Position numbers and translations under genes: made by a program. Positions 11,305-22,699 of a stretch of 64,000 nt of DNA are shown in pieces (position 1 is the stretch's first letter; the number at the start of each line of letters is the position of its first letter). A model generated the notes under the pieces. That model searched no databases, was not told where the DNA came from, and worked only from the letters and a program-made list of their open reading frames with translations. This DNA comes from Wurfbainia villosa (lineage: Eukaryota > Streptophyta > Magnoliopsida > Zingiberales > Zingiberaceae), in NCBI GenBank assembly GCA_025175895.1, contig CM045998.1, positions 10,525,153 to 10,589,152 on the forward strand, written 5' to 3'.

Positions 11305-11610
11305 TAAGTTGAGATTAGGTATAATTGCTAATACTGTTGGTTTTGGGGGGGGGGGGATGGTGGCGGCAGCGGCAATGATTTACAACGCAAGCGGCAGACG
11401 AATAACGACGACGACGACGGCAATGAGAGGGATCGAGAGATTTCAACGTCGATGGGAATTCTAAACCCACTTCTTTCTTTGAGTTTTGTGCCTTCCTAAA
11501 TAATTAGGAATGATTCCAAATTTATTATTTCCAAACCCAATAACCAAATACTTTATATTTCTATTATTCCATTTCCTCATTTTCAAACCCCTAAATCAAA
11601 CGACACCTAA

Positions 11611-12440
11611 TAATAGATGAACTCATTGGACACATTCAAAATATATTATCACAGTATAAATTATTTGCATACGATATTATTTTGGTAGATGAGACATATG
11701 AAAGAGTAAATGTTAAAATCAAATCTTAGCGCATGACAAATATTTGAATAGAAAGATTTTAGGCTTAATAAAATAAAAATAAAATATATGAAATTTAAAT
11801 TTAGTAATATTAGATGTAATGTGATAATTGTTAAGATATGTGATAACTAGTTACTTGTAACTGAGAGCTTTAAGTGTTTAGGATTATTGTTGCAAAAGAA
11901 TGGATGAATTTAAAGAAATATCTTACATATAATATAAGCAACATAATTGAAATGGAGGAGAGTACTAATTATTCCTTGTAATTGTAAAATACCTCTAAAA
12001 TTTAAAGAAAAATTTTACAAACGACAATTAGATATGCTATATTATATGAAGTTGAACGTTAATTAGTTATGATTTAAGCAAATGAACCAAAGATTAGAGT
12101 CACAGAATTAAGAATATTAAAATGGATGTGCAAACATATATAAGAGAATGAATATGATAAGAAATGATAATATTACAGAGAAAGTCGAGGTAATATCTAT
12201 TGAGAAATTTTTTTAGAAAATACATCTAAGATAATATGAGCATATATTTAGATGATCAATAAATATTATAGTTAGGTGAAGGTAAATTATAATAAATATA
12301 TACATCAAATGAGAAAGAAAAAGATAAAAATATGACTAATAATAATAAAATAAGATAATATTTATTTAAATATAGATGATGATATAATAGAATGAAATAG
12401 AAGAATCTATATAGTCAATTTCATCCCGTGGATAAGACTG
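11611..12440 (+). pseudogene. L1-type LINE reverse transcriptase, C-terminal fragment
   Basis: Immediately after the MITE duplication the frame reads DELIGHIQ, then YKLFAYDIILVDETYERVN, which corresponds to the RT catalytic FADDIVLVDET segment with the first Asp of the pair changed to Tyr. Downstream text is recognisable only in pieces (KEWMNLKKY and MEESTNYSL, then near 12190-12250 an EKVEV..RWFGH-like region). Many stops occur. The end near 12440 is an estimate; no poly(A) tail was defined. Confidence 0.7.
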
Positions 12441-14635
12441 TTATTTTTATTGTTCGTAGCTATGTTATTATATGCATGACATCCTACCACATATATATCA
12501 ACTATTTTGTTAATTTGAAGTTGGCTCAGTATATTCTAGGTTGCTCAAGGACATCGATCCTTTAGACATTTATTCATTGCACTTTGAAGATTTTTTTTTT
12601 TAATTATTTAACTATTTCAACTATTAGTTAGTCGATTGTTTTCTTTTCGGTTTAAATTGCCCGATATGTACGTAAAGGCGTTAAGTTATTTAAGTCTTTT
12701 ATTTCATCCTATAATATTTACTATATAGACGGCCGGACACATACATAGTTATGTTGCAATCAATTATTCTCGAGGCAAATGGGGTTCGTCCTATCCATTG
12801 GGCTCGAGAGCCTTAGTTCATGACATTGTGCTTTCAAGGATACTACCTTTAATTCAGAGGCAATTTTTCTTCTTCTTCTTCTTTTGTTCTTCCAATTTTC
12901 CCTTTATGCTTTAGAGGAAAATTCATGAGTTTTAGAGCAAATAAGTATGTTCCTAAACCTAGCGATGTAGTGATATTGCTTTCGTTTCATAGTTTATGAA
13001 TACATGTACATACATACAAAAATTAACTACTCCAAAGGAGAAGACGCACACTTCAAAGAACAGTTAATTAAGCATATTTATATAAATCTTATTCGAGAAG
13101 GGTTTCCAAAAGAATAACAAAAAAATGACACGAGTTGTCGCCATTTTTTGGGATCTACTTAAAAAAAAAGAGAGAAGTCTAAATGCAACACACTCTATGG
13201 ATATGTCTACCAAAGTAATCCCAAGGATGATCTAACTCAGACAAATAAAACATCATAATTAGAGCATTTTTTGTTGGTGATCAAGAACTCCATCACAATA
13301 CACAAGAACTCAAGTCACAATCTACACGGATACATGTATATATATGAAAAATACAATATATAGAGCTCAAAGGCAATAAGGAACTAGTGCAATGAACTAT
13401 CAAAATCCTCCAAATTAATTTCCTGCGTCGAGCTTTAAAGTATACTAAAGAATTATAATTAAAAACTACAGTTTGTTTTTCGTAAAAAATAATAATTTAC
13501 AGTTAAACTAAACAAGCTAATTAAGTTGTTTGGAAAGTACATGTATTGGTTGATGCAGTACCAGTGTTTTTCAGTTAAACTCTATGCTACACTCATCCAA
13601 AGCCATGGCCTTGTATCTCAACAGTTGGAAGTAATATCTCCTATGAACACAATACATATACACAGAGAGAGACGACCTATTTATATGCAAAAACAAGAAA
13701 TGGAAAAATGTTCAACCACCGTGTGAGCTATTGTGTGCCTTTAAGCCTCAGCAGGAAGGTAGAGTACATCACTTAAGGAGGAGGTACAATATACATACAT
13801 ATATGTGTTCTCGGCGGTTCATTAGTATTAATTGCATTCCTCATTTATTCTTTTAATATATATGTTTATTGATCTATATTAAATTGAATTAAGATGCAAA
13901 AGGAAAAAAAGATTGAATACTAGCTAGTAAACTACAAATTAAGCATGCATATGTAGATGCAATATATATATATATATATAATTTAATTTAGCTAGAGAAA
14001 AGAAAAGAAAGAAAATGGTGCCCCACTCTCTAATTATGAGTTGTTGGCTGATCATGATCCTGCTATATATACAAAGCTAAAGATAAGAGTTTCGAGTAGT
14101 TACGTTGCTCTGTAATATATATATAAATACAATAGAAGTTACAACTAGTCTAGATATAGATATAGAAGTATATATAAAGGGGACAAACTATAACAACTTC
14201 ATGGAATAAAGAAATGTATACAATCAACAAGGGATGATATAAATATATAATATATTGAGCAAGTGGAAACAAAATATCATGCATGGGAGGCCAAGAGAGC
14301 ATAGATTGACCTGAATATAAATATACTTCTTCTCCACCATGCACAGCTTCCTTAGATTCTTGTTGTCTCCCCCTTGAAATCTCTCACATGCTGGTGCATC
14401 CCCAACACTCAATAAACACCAAAAGGAGTGTAACATCAATCCAGACAAATTAATTTAAACTCAAATGATATTAAAATTTTTCATCTCTCTCAGGTCTCTG
14501 ACTTCATACAGCTCCACATGCCCTAATTGTTTTAGTTTTCTTGCTTACCCAATTCTTCCAAAAAGTAACAAAGGTGTCATCACCCCTGACCATGCATTGG
14601 GCATTATAGAATGATGTGGACTAATATGCCATAAG
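12441..14635. other. Intergenic region downstream of the BOP-like gene
   Basis: AT-rich sequence with no recognisable gene. A short TA microsatellite lies at about 13963-13981. Open frames here (13526-13726; 14150-14448 on the minus strand) are short, of low complexity and without family resemblance. The first few hundred bases next to 14636 should include the 3' UTR of the BOP-like transcript, but no single polyadenylation site can be chosen. Confidence 0.6.
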
Positions 14636-16616
14636 TTAGGGGAAGCCATGGGAATGATACAGGGATGAAGGACCAATGCCTTGTGATCGATTGCTGCTGC
14701 TCTGATCGCCTCCACCGCCAGCATCGTTCATCTTGCACCCAAATTGCTCTGCCATCCCAAGATTCAGATACACCATCCTTGAATCGAGGCTGAGGTTGAC
14801 CATGCTCGGGCTGGAGCAGCTCGCGTTGCAAGGGCCGGTTTCCTGTTGGTTCAGCCGCGGGAAGACCTGGTTGTTGCCGGCGGCCGCGCAATTGTTAGCC
14901 TCCTCGCGCGACATCACCATGGCCGCCGACTGGACGAGCTCGAGGCAGAGGCGGAGCTTGTTGGGCTCGATGTGAGTCAGACCCGGCACGGCGCCCTTGA
15001 AGAGGAAGTCGGAGGTAAGGGTGCGGAGGATGTCGAGCGGAGTAACGCCGTCTACGGTGCGCACGTTGGGGTCAGCGTGGTGGTCGAGGAGCACGGCCAC
15101 CATGTCGGGGCACACCATCTCGGCCGCGATGTGAAGGGGCGTCTTGCCGGCGGGGCCGGCGGGGCAGTTGACGTCGGCCGCGCCGAGCTCGAGGAGCGCC
15201 TTGACGACCTCGCGACTGCAGTTCTCGACGGCGTAGTGGAGCGCAAGCGCCTCGTCGAGGTTGAGCCCCTCGCCCATCACCATCAGCTTGACGAGCTCGA
15301 CGTCGGAAGAATCTAGCGCGCGCCGCATGCGGCGGATCTTGTGGTGGTGATCCTCGACGTCGACGGAGGGCCCGCCGAGGTCGAGCTGGTGGTGGGGGAT
15401 GAAGGAAGGGCGGCGGGGTAGGGACTTGAGGCGGAGCTGCTCGATCTGGGCCACCACGTCGATGGGGAGGTGTTTGGCGAGCACCTCGGCCGGGAGGCCG
15501 GACTTGGCGACGAGGTGAGAGCAGGTGGTCCACAGCTGCTGCGCCTCCTGCTGCCGCGACGCCAGCAGCACCTTCATCACGTCCTCGATCGACGCCTTCT
15601 CCACCATGCTCGCCAATTGCTTCTGCAACAAAACTAACAACGTAAAAAATTCTTGCTTGATTTCTTCCATAAAATATAAGGGGAAGAGGCTGTGAGTTGT
15701 GAGAGAGCAATAGGCGCTCCGAATTCAAGAAAATTGCGACGGGAAAGGGAGTGGAAGATTTAATTGAGAGATGCAAAGAACCTGATTTAGAAATGCATGT
15801 CCGTAATGGGTGAAAGGTGATCGACATCTGCTCATCGATTTGCTGTGGGAATAGGGCACGATGTGTTTCATGCTGTGAGCAGAAGCAAAAGGTGGAAGAA
15901 GAAGAAGAAGAGGAACAGTAGATGGACATATCCAAAAAAGAGGAAACAAATTATTGGAGTTCAATGTTCCCAAAAAAGGGTGGAGGAAAAAAAAAATGAA
16001 AAGGGAAGCCAGCCACTTCATTGAGAAGGACAAATGAACTGTAACCAAGGCAATAGAACTGTTTCAGCCCCAAGGAATTGGGAAAGGGGAGATGGATCGA
16101 TTTATATATAGATAGATTGATAGAAAAATGGTTTACGGAACCAAGCGTGAGGTTTGAGAGAATTAGGACCTCCGTGATCTGCTCGAGTTGCTTGACGCCG
16201 AAGGACCGGGCTGCGGCGAGGGTGTCGAGGGCGAGATCGACGGCGGCTGTGCAGTGGGTGTGCCAGCAACCGCGTTCGCCGCAGCTGGGGCGGGGCTCGT
16301 GCTTCTGCGGCACCACCGAGGCCTGGCCGCTGTAGAGGAACTGGAGGACGAGGAGGAAGACCTCGTAGCTGACGGAGTTGACCGGGATGACGGCGGTAGG
16401 CACGGCGCCGGAGCGGCGCGGCGACGAGAGCAGGCCCGGGGAGGGCGGGTCGGTGCCGCAAAAGAACCGGCGGAAGAAGAGGCTACGGGCGGCGAGGATA
16501 CAGCGGTGCGCGTGGACGAGGCGGCCCTCGACGCTGAAGGTGACGTCGCTGAAGGCCTGCCCGTTGATGAGCAAGTTGAGGTAGTCCAACGAGAGGGACT
16601 TGAGGGTCTCCTCCAT
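14636..16616 (-). CDS. BOP: BTB/POZ-ankyrin co-activator, BLADE-ON-PETIOLE type (NPR5-like)
   Basis: The gene is complement(join(14636..15622, 16170..16616)), with a predicted product of 477 residues, close to the usual 460-495. Exon 1 (149 codons) carries the BTB/POZ domain from about residue 20 (FSDVTFSVEGRLVHAHRCIL) and the conserved C2HC zinc site CGERGCWHTHC (Cys112, Cys117, His119/121, Cys122). Exon 2 opens with KQLASMVEKASIEDVMKVLL, then LWTTCSHLVAKSGLP and HLPIDVVAQIEQLRL. Ankyrin repeats lie at about 246-365, including KIRRMRRALDSSDVELVKLM and GKTPLHIAAEMV. The conserved GAVPGLTHIEPNKLRLCLEL stretch and the SRMVYLNLG motif near the C-terminus separate BOP from NPR1-4. In this family the protein acts in nucleus and cytoplasm, binding TGA bZIP factors to set leaf, sheath, ligule and organ-boundary identity and abscission. 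No break was found. The species-specific function is inferred. Confidence 0.95.
15623..16169 (-). other. Intron of the BOP-like gene (547 bp, phase 0)
   Basis: The donor is GAG|GTCCTA at 16170/16169 and the acceptor TTTTGTTGCAG|AAG at 15623/15622. Splicing joins the end of the zinc/helix region (ends QITE) to KQLASMV, the known intron position of BOP genes. The intron is T-rich near the acceptor and has stops in frame. An unspliced reading would run on from exon 1 to a stop at 15951. Confidence 0.9.
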
Positions 16617-17600
16617 GAACTCTACCTTCTTTAATTAATTCACGCCTTCTGAATCTCGTACTGTTCCTCCTGATCTCTCCCTTTCACTAGCTTAAGGTTC
16701 AGAGGCAACTGGTTTGCTTCTGGAAGAGGAAATTGTTGTCAGGCAGAGAGGAAGACCTCAGCTAGTAGATATAGCTTCTGGCGATCAGAAGAAATTAAGA
16801 GAGACGGGGGCGGTGAGACCACAGGCCTAGTGCATGCTTCCTTCCCCCTCTCCTGCTCCTCCTAGCTACTTCACGCCGCTGTTCTTTCCCATCTGCATAT
16901 TTGCGAACCTTACGATTTCCTTTCCTCTCTCTCCTTCTTTTCTCTCTTTTCGCTGGAGACACAGAGAGAGAAGAAGAAGTAGAAGGAGGAAGAAGAAAGA
17001 AGAGAAGAAATTATCTGCGGTGTGGGTATGTTGGCAACGCCAACTTGCAAGAAAGGGAGAGCAATTTGGATGGATGTGCTCGGCGGCTGAGGTATATAAA
17101 AATAATTGAGGTGGTAAAATGAGGAAATTGGATGGAGATGTTTGCTCTGAGAAGGGAAAACAAACGCAATAACTTGGGGCGGTGTACATTTAAAAATGCA
17201 CCAACTTTCTGTGACAGCTCCTTCTGCTAAAGTAATTGCACACCCTTTTTACTAATCTACTACTCCTGCCGTCTTTTTTCTTTTAATTTAATTTTTTTAC
17301 GTTCATGTACGTATCAGAACGAGAACAAGAACAAGCTTCTTCTCCTTCTCTCTCTCTCTCTCTTTATTTTTCCTTGTACATATTCGAGTCGTTGCAAGCT
17401 TACTGCTCAGTAATCAATCCCTTCAGCTGTATCCCACAGGCATAAAATTAATAAATACCCTACTAGTCCGATCATGGCTGCTGCGACTGATGCTAACTTT
17501 ACTCTTGCGATTTGAGATTGGGGGGAGAGGAGAGGAGAGGAGAGGAGAGGAGTAGGAGTAGCTAGAAAACAACAAAAGAGGAGCTGATAAAAAAAAAAAA
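16617..17600 (-). promoter_or_regulatory. Upstream region of the BOP-like gene, GA/CT-rich
   Basis: The gene is on the minus strand, so its 5' UTR and promoter lie here. There are several GA/CT-rich tracts: near 16960-17010, a CT run at about 17348-17363, and a GGAGA array at 17518-17552. GA/CT repeats are binding sites for plant BPC (GAGA-binding) proteins, which are known to regulate homeotic-type genes. No start site or unambiguous TATA box could be fixed. Open frames on both strands here are low-complexity and not supported. Confidence 0.45.
17518..17552. repeat. (GGAGA)n microsatellite
   Basis: About six pentanucleotide units, ggaga/gagga, in the region upstream of the BOP-like gene. 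Confidence 0.85.
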
Positions 17601-20600
17601 ATGATCATCCCTGGTCAGATGTTGATTGGGGAACCAGTCCATTGAGAGGTCCACATCACGGGTGCCCCACGATCCTAACAGTTCGTAGATATTCTCAGCT
17701 GCGGATGCCCCACTCTGTGATGGATCCATTCATCCCCTTCTCCGCGCTGGCCCCCCCACTGATTGCAATATATATCTAATGGACCATGTCGGACTCGATT
17801 TAACTTTTATTAAATAATCACAGTTAGTACGTGCGTACGTATAAAAGCAATAAATTAAATTAATAATTGATTAAAGAACTGCAGTCCTCCGCTCTGCCTG
17901 CCTTCGCCTTACCTATGCGTGCACTGTAGGAGTGAGTTATAGGGTAAAAAAGCGACTGGGTGGGAGCCGGTCTCGTGCTTTGCGTCAGGGGCAGGGGTTT
18001 TAATTGGGACTGGAGTTATGGGGACTGGTGCAAGGGCAGTGGCAGCATTAGCAGTGAGGCAGGCAGCTGGGAGGAGCCATGCACGCTGCCTCGACCAACG
18101 TGGCTCGTGTTGCGCAGAGCAGGGGGGCAGAAGAAGGGCAAGGGAGCGGGCGAGAGGAGAGGAGAATGCAAGAGGAAGAGGAAGAGGGAAGTGATTGACG
18201 CATCGCTGACAGTCTTATGATTTGAGGTGTGGAGAAGTGACATTTGACAAGTCAGTGTGGATTTTCTACTACAGTAACAATCTTGCGTGCGGTGCCGTGT
18301 CGTGGCATGCCATGCCGTGCCATGTTTTCCTTTGCTTTGCTTTGCCTGGCTCGACTGGTTTGAGTTTGGGCGCTGCTCTGCTGGGGGCGACGAGGCCGTA
18401 TCTTCTCTTTCTTTTCACGGTGTCCCAACCGCGTACATTGGGAGCCGAGACAGGGCTTCCGTATCTCTTATTGAGAGAGTGTGTGAGCGTGCTGTGACAT
18501 GGTGTTGGTAAGGGGAGGGTTATCTTTTCATACCGTACGTCAAATACACGTGTCTTCGCCTTTTCTTTTGCTTCTGCGAGCTTGTGACTCCTGTAAATTT
18601 TTTCTCACCTCTCTCCCTCTCCCTTCCCCTCACCGAAGACAATCAGCGCTGCCATGAACGAAGGAGGAGCTTTCATGGCGATCGATTTTGGTGAAGCCCA
18701 CGTTGGCAGCCGTCTGCCGATCCCATTCGGAAAAAGTCTCCTAAACAAAAATCACCGTCAATCGAAGACACCGTTGTGCCTGTCCTGTTCTTCTCTCTCT
18801 TTCTTCGCCATTCAAAAATCGCCATGGGCGCTGATGACGATGAGGCTCAACAGAACTAGACAAGGCGCTCTGTGAAAATGGCATCGAGGTTTACAAGCAT
18901 AAGCTAACTTTCTAGCATGCAGTTCCATGCTGTTGAGTGGAAGTCCTTTCACGTGCATTGATTCATTATATACTGTTATCTTTATAAGAAAAATGATTGC
19001 GCATAAGAAAATTTTTTAGAATCGATCGATCGATCACGACATAGAGAATGATTATACACGATGTAAAAAAATATAAAAAGAAAAAAAGAAAGAAAAAAGT
19101 TGCACACACCGCAAGAAATGAGAGTTACCAACAACCTCCATCACCGACATGGAAACCTAGCTTGACTACATAAGATTAGGATATGGGCAAAAAGACAAAG
19201 AAAAGAAAGAATAATAATAATAAGAGGAGAACAACTAAGAGAAACATGAATAGTTAGTGATGATGTATCTTTGTTATGGTCTGGAAAGTTTTGCTCGTAT
19301 ATGAATAATATATTTTTAACAGGTAACAATATTTATAATATTATTATATCATAACTACATAATAGTAAATGTTAAAATATACATCTAAAGTATGTGACTA
19401 TAGAAATTGGACTCATTCTGGTAAATAAGAATTGCAATCCAAAGAAAGCGTTATATAATAAAAAAATAAAATGGCAAACTCATCCTCACAATAGTCACTA
19501 AGGCATATTTGAAGGTCAAAGGAAGAAGGGCTTGAGCATGAGTATTTTGTTAAGTAAAAAAAAAACAGGATGTCTGATATACTATCTTATACATAAAAAG
19601 AAAATATTCAACATGTTAAATGAATTTTCTAATTGACTTTGTAGAATCAAATAATTAGCAATAATTTCTCCTTATGTACTCAATTTTTTTTAGATAGATA
19701 GTCACATGCAATCTATCTAATAAAGAATAAATAAAGTAAAATCTAGAATCTGAAGCAGTTAAAAAAAATAATATAATGTAAGATTTGTTTACTTTGATTG
19801 TGTTTATTTTATTTTTGTCGTATATATTTGATTTCGACTATTAATCGATTATCTAAGCCTTGCATTTGCAAGAGCATCAAAAAGAGTTTTTAATCAAAGA
19901 GTTGTATCTATTAATCACCCCTCTTTCTAACCACATCGGCTATACCATGTATTAGGTTACAATAAGAATAAAACACATGTTGCCCTTGGGAGCACAACTA
20001 TTACTACAAATAGAGAGTAATATGCATTCATAATGTAACACTAAGAGCAAAACACTAGTACTCCCCAAAGTTAAAATAATATAATATGCACAAGACACCA
20101 CCTTAACCAACAAGAATAAGGGTATTAAGTGAGGATGTCAATCTTTTACCTTGGAGTCTAATTTCCAATCTATGTTGCAAAAGTCCATCAATAGCTAGAG
20201 AGATTGAAAACATCTAGCAAGGATGTCAATATTTTTTTTTTACCTTGGATGTCTCTTGGATCTATGTTGCAATAGTCCAGGAATGAGAGAGATTGACAAT
20301 GTTTGCTAGCTATCTAGATCAAAGAATAGAGTTACTAATGTGAATTTATAGTCCAAAAAATGTATGAGGGAGAGAAACTCGATCAACAATAGCTTAATGA
20401 GGGTTTCTACATGCAATCAAATGGAAAGAAGGTGGAGGGATGTTGTAACTATGATCCTTCTATCAATAGAAATCTAAAGAAGAGGTTGCCCACAAAAAAA
20501 CGATCGACAAACAAAAAAAATTCATTCATTGCCACTGAGGGAAAATTCACCCACAAGAAAGAAAGGGGAGAGGACATCATCAACATGTTATAATAAAGGT

Positions 20601-21781
20601 TTCAGTAAGCTCTCGGAAATCAATCGAGGAGAGGAGGCCACGAGCAACAAAAGAGGAAGAGTCTTGGAGATAAGAACCACAACCTAGATGCAACAAGCAT
20701 TGCCAAAGAAAGATCACACATGAAAGAGAAAGCTCTAGGAAGAACATAGGATTTAAGAAAACATAGCAATGCACGACTAAGGTTTTGGACAAAAATAATA
20801 GGACTTGAGTTATATGGTGCAACATCAAGGTGGATAGCTAATGCAGACAAAGAATTAAACCATGAAAAAAAATAAAATATTTTTTTTTAAATTGAAAATA
20901 AATTTCAAATTGATTCTCCATGATAAAAGAAAACAAATTAGAAAATATTCAACATTAGTACATCTGCATTAATAGAAATAAATTTAAAAAAAAATACTCA
21001 AGATCAACACATTTGCAATAGATGAAAATAAATTAAAAAATATTTAAGATTAATGATCTTGTTAGTATTTTTTATTTAGGCAATAAATAAGGACTAATTA
21101 TAATTCCTGCTAGATTAGTTTATTTCTTTTTTTTTTAACATTTATTTTTATATTTATTATTGAGTTGAGTCTATAAAAAGTCCACAATCTTGCATTTTAA
21201 TCATCTTCAAATTTAGTGTTGCATCAATTATTATTAAAGTCTAACCTTGGTTCAATTTTGATACTAGTTATCCTTTAATTTTCTATCATCCCTAAGTTTT
21301 GGTAACATTTTCCTCTATAATTCCTTCTCAATTGTTCTCTTTTAATTAGGTTCGAATTGAATTTTTATGTTTTCTCCTTGGCCTCATCCCTCCCCTCTTA
21401 AACAAAGTTACGTACTTTTGCACTAATAATTAAAAAAAATCAAACAAAAAAAAAAGAAAAGAAAAGAAATGTAAGAATAAGAAGAGAAAGAAAGAGAGAG
21501 AAGAAAAGGGAAAGAAAAAATAAAAAAATTTAAGGAAAGAAAAAGAGGTGGAAAAAGTAAGAAAAAGAGAGAAAGAGCATAGGAAAAAAATACAAAAAGA
21601 AAAATATTGTTGAGAAAAAAAATATTATAATTATTTTCATTGTATTACCACAATGAATACTTATGACAACAATATAAAGATTTTGTCGCCTTTGCCTTGA
21701 TTTCAGTTGCACAGTTCCTCCAAGTTATCATTATCGTTGCTAATTCATTATAGTAGCAATAACCATTCCACATCAACTTCT
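17601..21781. other. Intergenic region, no gene recognised
   Basis: Up to about 18870 the sequence is moderately GC-rich with short open frames on both strands that match nothing I know. A patch at 18290-18330 has overlapping gccatgcc/ggcatgcc palindromes. From about 19000 it is AT-rich with A-tracts (for example 21430-21610, purine-rich). Nothing beyond the duplication at 20132-20310 can be supported. Confidence 0.5.
20132..20310. repeat. About 89-bp tandem duplication, two diverged copies
   Basis: Both copies run ggatgtcaat, a T-rich tract, accttgga, ctatgttgcaa, agtcca and gagagattga. The first is at 20132-20220 and the second at 20221-20310. Confidence 0.6.
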
Positions 21782-21973
21782 TGTTGGTTCGAGTCTACAC
21801 ATAAACAACCAAACCAAATGAAAATTTTAGGAAAGAAATTATTATGTTAGAATGAGGACTGTAAATCGTATTACAAATACTCTCCTTAAAATTTTATTTG
21901 ATCTCTATTTTGTCCAACTACTCATGATCAATTTCTCTTAGGATTAGATGAAGCAATTATCTAAATATTTTCA
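21782..21973 (-). mobile_element. 3' LTR (left) of a minus-strand copia element
   Basis: This segment starts TGTTGGTTCGAG and matches the segment at 26861-27051 over its whole length, including gtctacac, aacaacca, ttagaatgagga and agattagatgaagcaatt. Both copies end in TTCA/TTGCA, giving TG..CA limits and a length near 190 bp. Sequence beyond these limits differs between copies. The flanks (cttct and ctaac) do not form a clear target duplication, so the limits are provisional. Confidence 0.65.
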
Positions 21974-22699
21974 AAAACAAAGACAGGAAAGCAATTAAGA
22001 TTGTTCTTGTATTTGCATCCAACTTGGTCTATTTATCCTTATTGGAAGTTATGTCTCTTGGATTAAAAGTTGTGATTTTTTCTTGATCAAAAGTTACGAC
22101 TTTTCCATTTCTTCAAATATTTTCATTATTTAAAATATCCAATATATAATCCTCCGTCATTTTCAGTAATTGAAAATACTTTGTTCATGGATTACAAAAC
22201 ACATCTTGATAATTTATGCATTAACAATGATATCTTTCGATTGAACCATCATCTTAGAAATACTTTCTTATAACTTGTAAAACTATTTTAGTAGCTAAGC
22301 TTTGAACCAAAAGTTTATGTAACAAGTCACATGAATTATCACACGCAAATTTATTTTTTTTTCCATTTTTTATAACCAACATACACTTTGTGTTATACCA
22401 CAGTCCTTTCATGAATATATTAAAGTTTAAGTCCAAAATTTTATGTATAATTAAATCCTACATTCATATAGACAAGCTCTCAAATGCCTCCGTCATTTGT
22501 GGCACTTTCTGTGACTATTTAAGAACATTAAGTTCATCCTCATTTTACTAGCGAAAAAATGAACACTCATCATTTATATAATGTTCCAATCTTTAAACAA
22601 TGCACTTTTCACTGCATTGAATCCAAGACTACGCAATATAGTAGCGTTGGATTGAGATTTTCATTATTGAAGGTCTATTTTATGGACTCCAATCCCATC

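Larger units (their letters stand above)
7938..11607. mobile_element. Tourist/PIF-Harbinger-like MITE (split by a CACTA element)
   Basis: The ends form imperfect terminal inverted repeats: left TGTGACGTTTGGTT, right (reverse complement) GGTGTCGTTTGATT. Both are followed inward by ggaataa-rich sequence. A 3-bp duplication TAA flanks it (7935-7937 and 11608-11610), the size expected for PIF/Harbinger. Removing the insertion with one TAA rejoins the LINE reading frame without a shift. Without the inner CACTA element (8045-11304 plus its own duplicated TAA) the MITE is only about 400 bp and non-coding, so it would depend on a transposase from elsewhere. Confidence 0.7.

Noticed and set aside
14733..15316. 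Open frames on the plus strand across the BOP-like exons
   Set aside because: They are antisense shadows of the very GC-rich exon. Their translations show no family resemblance, while the minus strand shows full BOP conservation.
15951..16169. Extension of the BTB protein past exon 1
   Set aside because: It is intron read-through. The tail after the GT donor is unrelated to the family and splicing restores the known sequence.
16188..16634. A 148-codon plus-strand frame over exon 1
   Set aside because: It is an antisense shadow of the BTB exon, of low complexity (Glu/Ala/Gly-rich), and the opposite frame is the conserved one.
17960..18875. Possible second gene upstream of the BOP-like gene
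   Set aside because: There are several short overlapping frames on both strands without domains, and no consistent splice model.
21400..21710. Purine-rich stretch as a possible matrix-attachment or regulatory site
   Set aside because: Only low complexity is visible and no specific motif supports a function.
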